From: a virus
Virus record (IMG/VR): IMGVR_UViG_3300019763_000001
Span: 1-64,000 of that record
DNA: 64,000 nucleotides
Direction: 5' to 3' (one strand)
Positions within the stretch are counted from its first letter, which is position 1. The number at the start of each line of letters is the position of its first letter. The notes under the pieces are model-generated. The model was not told where the DNA came from and made no database searches. It saw only the letters and a program-made list of their open reading frames with translations. This document shows positions 63,269 to 64,000 of this stretch, in pieces. Position numbers and translations under genes: made by a program.

Positions 63269-64000
63269 TTAAATTAAGAAAGATGAAATGTCATGAGTCG
63301 CATCATCATCTATTTTCTCATAGTTATCATTGATATATTCCCACTTAGTTAGACCGCCAGTAGGTATAGAATACCAATCAGAATCCTTCATATTTTCCCA
63401 CTCAGATAATGAAGGATCGTACTTATCACCAAGTATTCTTTTTAATGGAGTGCCATGTCTAAAGTTGAATTTATGTCTATCTTCGCCAGTGTACTTATTA
63501 ACGTATAGATGATCAGGCTTTACTCTATGAATAAATTCAAACTTAAGTATATCCTTATATAGCGCTCCATCTGACCACTCATCAAATGAAAACGTTATGA
63601 TAACTCTAGGGTTATTTGTTTTTAGGAAATACTTAAATAATTTTGAAGCACCTCCAACAACTCTAATATCATCTTTGACAGCAAATCTATTTAGATTATA
63701 TACGGTTTTATCTTCTTTAGGGACGCTCTTAAACCCCATTACCGATACAAGCTCTCCATCATAAACCAAACCATATCTTATCGGATCACCAGCTCCGCTA
63801 CCTGCAATATGGTTTTTATCCAAAAACTCTCTATAACTATTTTTATCAACTTCAATTATTTTAGTCTTCCTTGCATATATAGCTTTTGTTTTTAGCTTAT
63901 TGAACTTTGATAAAAGAATTGTTTCAACCACTTCTTTTCTATTATTCCAGTGATGTTCATGTATTAATGTATAGCCATCCTCTATAAGATTCTTAACCCA
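63269..64000 (-). CDS. Homing endonuclease-like protein, 5' end outside window
   Basis: The frame is open to the window edge, so at least 243 residues. The visible start of the fragment (LIEDGYTLIHEHHWNNRKE) resembles the end of a Vsr/EDxHD-type nuclease, and the rest (REFLDKNHIAGSGAGDPIRYGLV...RFAVKDDIRVVGGASKLFKYF, ITFSFDEWSDGALYKDILKFEF) matches a C-terminal domain I recall from free-standing phage homing enzymes. Likely a selfish gene inserted between phage genes. Confidence 0.6.
   Translation of the reverse strand, partial: WVKNLIEDGYTLIHEHHWNNRKEVVETILLSKFNKLKTKAIYARKTKIIEVDKNSYREFLDKNHIAGSGAGDPIRYGLVYDGELVSVMGFKSVPKEDKTVYNLNRFAVKDDIRVVGGASKLFKYFLKTNNPRVIITFSFDEWSDGALYKDILKFEFIHRVKPDHLYVNKYTGEDRHKFNFRHGTPLKRILGDKYDPSLSEWENMKDSDWYSIPTGGLTKWEYINDNYEKIDDDATHDISSFLI

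Overview
This window is part of an AT-rich genome of a T4-like tailed phage (myovirus) that probably infects a Gram-negative, perhaps marine, bacterium. The evidence is a T4-type replisome set in T4 order (regA-62-44-45), rIIA/rIIB, a T4-type baseplate and tail module (gp4, gp27, gp53, gp48, tape measure, gp54), gp55-type late sigma factor, gp39/gp52 topoisomerase, gp46/gp47, and T4-type late promoters (TATAAATA). Genes are tightly packed and often overlap by a few bases. No rRNA, CRISPR array or insertion sequence was seen.

Layout. 0-0.7 kb: a tRNA-Met(CAU)-like gene, a small gene, and a decayed partial copy of the tRNA. 0.7-8.4 kb (+): early-type genes, including a macro-domain/RyR-domain pair and rIIA/rIIB. 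8.4-15.6 kb: late genes and the baseplate/tail module on both strands. 15.6-31.6 kb (-): ligase, T5-A1-like phosphoesterase, primase, thymidylate synthase, dNMP kinase, gp55 sigma, RNase H, ProQ-like protein, then an accessory block (secreted, repeat and membrane proteins, acyl carrier protein, SleB-like hydrolase). 31.7-49.9 kb (-, one + gene): gp32, gp33-like, DHFR, GroES-like, RegA, clamp loader, clamp, RuvC-like nuclease, glutaredoxin, NrdB, NrdA, topoisomerase. 50-60.2 kb: tube-fold protein, dCMP deaminase, periplasmic binding protein, phosphoesterase, gp46/gp47. 60.2-61.7 kb: a 1.5 kb untranslated, hairpin-rich stretch under a near-perfect sigma70 promoter on the minus strand. 61.8-64 kb: small genes and a homing-endonuclease-like gene cut by the window end.

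Main result. At least nine, probably ten, minus-strand genes are each split once, near their start (codons 11 to 54), by an in-frame UAG. In every case the rest of the protein continues in the +1 frame immediately after that UAG, so the message behaves as if a four-base codon UAGA (8 sites) or UAGU (2 sites) were read as one amino acid. The genes are an A1-like protein, primase, dNMP kinase, late sigma gp55, sliding clamp gp45, RuvC-like nuclease, NrdB, NrdA, and two small unknown genes, one of them invisible to normal ORF calling. The codons before UAG are nearly all different and would re-pair poorly after a slip, which argues against classical P-site slippage and for A-site quadruplet decoding, for example by a phage tRNA with an enlarged anticodon loop. 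No such tRNA lies in this window; the tRNA at its left edge suggests a cluster just upstream. UAG is almost absent as a normal terminator (2 of about 80 genes). The recoded set covers dNTP supply, priming, processivity and both recognised key factors of T4-type late transcription (gp55 and gp45), so the recoding could act as a lock on replication and late expression.
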